Assembly: GCA_963833885.1 (NCBI GenBank)
Contig: CAWHZU010000019.1
Span: 496,001 to 560,000 of the forward strand
Direction of reading: 5' to 3'
DNA from: JASHPR01 sp963833885
Lineage (GTDB): Bacteria > Actinomycetota > Actinomycetes > Streptosporangiales > Streptosporangiaceae
DNA length: 64,000 nt
This document shows, one piece after another, positions 57,831 through 64,000 of the stretch. The notes beneath the pieces are model-generated. The model searched no databases. It was not told the origin of the DNA and worked only from the letters and a program-made list of their open reading frames with translations. A program made the translations under genes and the position numbers. The stretch's first letter is position 1; the number at the start of each line of letters is the position of its first letter.

Positions 57831-58538
57831 TCAGTTAGACGGCACCGATACTTTCCGCAGCGACGCGCCAATGGCGGCGGCCGCCGCGCCCGGATCGGCG
57901 GCGCCGGTGATCGGCCGGCCGATCACCAGGAGATCGGCGCCGGCCCGCAGCGCCTCTTCCGGCGTGGCGATCCGCGCCTGGTCGTTGGCTTCGGACCCGG
58001 CCGGCCGCACCCCCGGGGTGATCAGCGTGATGTCCGGCCCGACCTCGGTGCGCACCGCGGCCACCTCACGCGGCGAGCAGACGAGTCCCCGTGCCCCGGC
58101 CTCCACCGCCAGCGCGGCCAGCCGCCGCACCGCGTCCCCCACCGGCCCGGCAACGCCGAGCCGCTCCAGGTCGGCGTCGCTCAGAGAGGTGAGCACGGTG
58201 ACCGCGACGATCTTGGTGTCCGGGGCTGCTTCCACGGCTGCGCGCACTGCGGCCATGCCGCCGACCGCGTGCACGGTGAGCAGTTCGGGCCGCAGCCTGG
58301 CCACCGACCGGGCCGCCCCGGCCACGGTCGCGGGTATGTCATTCAGCTTCAGGTCGAGGAAGACCGCGACGTTGCTCGCGCCGCGCACCGAGGCCACGGC
58401 CTCCGGGCCGTACCGGAGATAGAGCTCGAGCCCGATCTTCACGGTGCTGACGTGCGGCGTGACCAGGTTCGCCCATCGGGCTGCGGTGTCCAGGCTCGGC
58501 GCGTCAAGGGCCACGGCGATCGGCGCGGGATGGGTCAC
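57831..58538 (-). CDS. pyrF: Orotidine 5'-phosphate decarboxylase (group 1)
   Basis: Last step of UMP synthesis. 235-residue TIM barrel with the catalytic DLKLNDIPATV (Asp62, Lys64, Asp67), TVHAVGG, VLTSL and the phosphate loop TPGVRPAGSEANDQARI, GADLLVIGRPIT. GTG 58538 lies 9 nt after pyrD. M. tuberculosis uses the longer form; this one is the shorter bacterial type. Confidence 0.95.
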   Translation of the reverse strand: MTHPAPIAVALDAPSLDTAARWANLVTPHVSTVKIGLELYLRYGPEAVASVRGASNVAVFLDLKLNDIPATVAGAARSVARLRPELLTVHAVGGMAAVRAAVEAAPDTKIVAVTVLTSLSDADLERLGVAGPVGDAVRRLAALAVEAGARGLVCSPREVAAVRTEVGPDITLITPGVRPAGSEANDQARIATPEEALRAGADLLVIGRPITGAADPGAAAAAIGASLRKVSVPSN

Positions 58539-58547
58539 GGCATCCTC

Positions 58548-59513
58548 CTAAGACATATTTCCGGTGAGCCTGCGCCGCGGGCCAGCACTGGGCTCGTGAG
58601 CCAGGCCGACGACGTCGGAAAGGCGCTCCACTCCGCGCCTCGCCAGCTCTTCCTCGAGCTCGCGGACGATGCGCATGCACGCCGAGGGGTCGTGGAAGAT
58701 CGCCGTCCCGACGCTGACCAGCGTCGCTCCGGCCAGGATGAGCTCCAGTGCGTCCTGCCCGGTCCGCACGCCGCCCATGCCGATGATGGGAACATCTGGC
58801 AGCGCCTCGCGAACCTGCCAGATGCACCGCACGGCGACCGGCCGGATCGCGGGGCCGGAAAGCCCGCCGGTCGTCCCCGCGAGCACCGGGCGCATGGTGG
58901 CCATGTCGATCGCCATGCCGAGCAAGGTGTTGATCAGCGAGAGCCCGTCGGCGCCGGCCGTCACGCAGGCACGGGCGATCGCCACGATGTCGGTGACGTC
59001 CGGCGACAGCTTGGCGAACACCGGGATGTCGTACCGGGCCCGGCCGCGTACCGCGTCGATGACCGCCCCGGCCGCGCCCGCGTCGCAGGCGAACACCTGC
59101 CCGCGGTCCTCGACGTTCGGGCAGGAGATGTTGACCTCGATGGCGGTGACCCCGGCCGAATCCGACAGGCGCGTGGCCAGCTCGGCATATTCGTCGACGG
59201 TCCCTCCCGCGATCGAGACCACCGCGCGGGCACCCCTGGACAGCAGCCACGGCAGGTCCCGCTGCAGGAACGCGTCGATGCCCGGGCCCTGCAGGCCGAT
59301 GGAGTTCAGCATCCCGCTCGGCGTCTCCGCCATCCGGGGCGTTGGCCTGCCCGCCCGCGGGGCCAGCATCACCGACTTGGTGACCACGGCGCCGATCTTG
59401 GAGACGTCGAAGAACTGCGCGAGCTCGCGCCCCGCGCCGGCGCACCCGGACGCGGTCAGGATCGGGTTCGGCAGCTCGGCCTGGCCGAGACGGGCCCGCA
59501 GGTCAGTGGCCAT
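58548..59513 (-). CDS. pyrD: Dihydroorotate dehydrogenase, class 1B catalytic subunit
   Basis: Oxidises dihydroorotate to orotate with FMN, passing electrons to PyrK. 321 residues with LPNPILTASGC, NSIGLQGPGID, the catalytic Cys131 in VNISCPNVEDRG, VFAKLSPDV, and GMGGVRTGQDALELILAGA. ATG 59513 overlaps the pyrK stop by 11 nt. Cys instead of Ser and the adjoining pyrK mark it as the NAD-linked class 1B type. Confidence 0.95.
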   Translation of the reverse strand: MATDLRARLGQAELPNPILTASGCAGAGRELAQFFDVSKIGAVVTKSVMLAPRAGRPTPRMAETPSGMLNSIGLQGPGIDAFLQRDLPWLLSRGARAVVSIAGGTVDEYAELATRLSDSAGVTAIEVNISCPNVEDRGQVFACDAGAAGAVIDAVRGRARYDIPVFAKLSPDVTDIVAIARACVTAGADGLSLINTLLGMAIDMATMRPVLAGTTGGLSGPAIRPVAVRCIWQVREALPDVPIIGMGGVRTGQDALELILAGATLVSVGTAIFHDPSACMRIVRELEEELARRGVERLSDVVGLAHEPSAGPRRRLTGNMS

Positions 59514-60455
59514 TGGCCCGGTTCCTTCCCTGCCGACCGGTGGCCGGCACCGGGGCCCCGGAGAGCCCGGCGGCGCGGCGGGACCTCGGTTCCCAGCCCG
59601 GAGCGCCGAACGCGTCGAACGGGATCGTGCCCACGTCGTCCCAGCGCACCTGCTCGCCGCGGAACACCGGGCCGTCCACACAAGACCGGACCATCCGCGT
59701 GATCCCGTCGGTGCCGACAACCGGCAGCACGCACGTCATGCAGACCCCGACACCGCAGGCCATCAGCTCCTCCACCGCCACCTGGACCGGGATGTCGTAC
59801 CGCCGGGCCAGCAGCGTCACCTGGCGCAGCATCGGCATCGGGCCGCAAGCGTAGATGGCGTCGGTGCGGGCCTCGTGGATGATCTGGCCCATCATGTCGG
59901 TGACGATCCCGCGCGCGCCGAGGGAGCCATCCTCTGTGGTGATCGTGGCCGTGCGTCCGGTCCGCCGCGCGGTCAGCGCGCCGAAGACCTTCTCCCCGGT
60001 CGACGCGCCGAGCAGGAAGTCGACCGTGCACCGGCGCTCGCGCAGCCTGCCCGCCAGCGAGAACAGCGGCGCGCTGCCGTAGCCGCCGCCCACCAGCAGG
60101 CAGGCGGCCGGATCCCGGGGCACCGGGAACGGCCGGCCGAGCGGCCCGGTGATGTCGACGACGTCGCGGGAGCGGCGCTCGGCCAGCCAGCGGGTCCCCG
60201 GGCCGTCGGCGGCGAACACGAACTCCACCGTGCCGCCGTGATCCGGCCGGACGTCGTGGATCGAGAACGAGCGGCGAAGCAGCATCGATGTGGCCGGCCC
60301 GCCGACGGCCAAGGTCACAAACTGCCCGGGCCGGAAGCGCGCGGCGATGCCCGGCGCAACCACCGTCATCGCGTAGTAGGCGTCTACCCGCCGCACGGTC
60401 AGCACGGTGCCGCGCACCTGGACCGGGCCCGCCTCCGGCTCTGGCGTTCCCGCCG

Positions 60456-60459
<4 letters not shown>
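59503..60459 (-). CDS. pyrK: Dihydroorotate dehydrogenase electron transfer subunit
   Basis: FAD and [2Fe-2S] protein that passes electrons from PyrD to NAD. 318 residues: FAD-binding RRSFSI (62-67), NAD-binding VGGGYGSAPLFSLA and ACGPMPML, and the cluster cysteines 235, 240, 243 and 260 (ACGVGVCMTC and VRSCVDG). ATG 60459 overlaps carB by 4 nt. A basic tail of about 30 residues extends beyond the family fold. Confidence 0.94.
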
Positions 60460-63756
<3,297 letters not shown>

Positions 63757-63764
<8 letters not shown>

Positions 63765-64000
63765 GGGCCTGCTCCATCAAGTCGCAGAAGTCGGCGAACA
63801 GGCCCACGGCGTCGTGCGTGCCCGGCGCCGCCTCGGGGTGGTACTGCACGCTGAACGCCGGCGCGTCGAGCAGCCGCAGCCCCTCGACCACGCCGTCGTT
63901 GAGGTTGACGTGGGTGACCTCGGCCTCGCCGAACTCGGTGCCGAAGCTGCGGTCGGCCTCGGGCATCGCGACCGCGAACCCGTGGTTGTGGCTGGTGATC
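63757..64000 (-). CDS. carA: Carbamoyl-phosphate synthase small subunit, C-terminal part (cut by right edge)
   Basis: Glutamine amidotransferase subunit. The visible 80 codons read ITSHNHGFAVAM at the edge, then VTHVNLNDGVVEGLRLLDAP and FSVQYHPEAAPGTHDA, which contains the catalytic His and Glu of the class I triad. The stop overlaps the carB start by 8 nt. N-terminal part lies beyond the window. Confidence 0.95.

Overview
The window is a stretch of actinobacterial chromosome with very high GC content. Evidence for this is the near-continuous high-GC coding, frequent GTG starts (and a few likely TTG ones), mihF, an F420-type flavin/deazaflavin enzyme fold gene, an IdeR-type iron box, an ECF42-type sigma factor with its DGPF partner, and a PriA lacking a recognisable Walker A motif. 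The housekeeping order carA-carB-pyrK-pyrD-pyrF-mihF-rpoZ-coaBC-metK-priA-def-fmt-rsmB, with rpe, rib and aro genes further left, is the conserved core block of Actinomycetota, loosened here by accessory insertions. The species cannot be fixed from the sequence; a Streptosporangiales-like lineage is my guess.

Layout. 1-9.7 kb: the shikimate genes aroQ (cut by the left edge), aroB and aroK on the minus strand are separated from aroC by a cassette of about 5.8 kb. The cassette holds a CUT2-type ABC transporter whose binding-protein gene is frameshifted, a TIM-barrel enzyme with 3-dehydroshikimate-dehydratase-like metal ligands, a TetR regulator and a shikimate/quinate dehydrogenase-like gene. 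Two matching operator-like sites flank the cassette's two outer transcripts. 9.8-14.7 kb: two unknown proteins (one with 16 tandem decapeptides), aldose 1-epimerase, and a MocA/XdhC pair. 14.8-19.2 kb: an iron ABC transporter operon behind an IdeR-like box. 19.2-23.3 kb: small conserved proteins, an orphan histidine kinase and an SDR/epimerase. 23.3-26 kb: riboflavin synthase and a RibBA-RibH fusion behind an FMN riboswitch. 26-33 kb: a complete CUT2 sugar-type transporter next to an OmpR-type response regulator and an unusual protein that fuses a CUT2-like ABC ATPase to GAF-like domains and a histidine kinase. 33-40 kb: ECF42 sigma/DGPF pair, two DJ-1/PfpI proteins, rpe, DUF2786, dienelactone hydrolase and an XRE regulator. 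40-45.6 kb: DUF222/HNH nuclease, YVTN beta-propeller and a Tat-exported phosphoesterase. 45.8-64 kb: the translation, replication, cofactor and pyrimidine block, ending with carA cut by the right edge.

How the genes work together. The most unusual module is 26.0-33.0 kb. The fused ATPase-kinase retains all ABC motifs, resembles the stand-alone transporter ATPase, and overlaps its response regulator. Between the regulator and the binding-protein gene lie helically phased TTAA-type repeats (two of them 11 nt apart) and a 17-bp palindrome. This suggests a transporter that may share an ATPase subunit with its own two-component sensor. The second candidate system is the TetR-controlled cassette inside the aro genes, which I read as uptake and catabolism of shikimate/quinate-like compounds.

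The window also carries many short tandem repeats, both within genes and between them. One of these interrupts priA with a single-base insertion, and the gmk and ribD genes expected in this neighbourhood are absent. No rRNA, tRNA, insertion sequence, prophage or CRISPR array was recognised.
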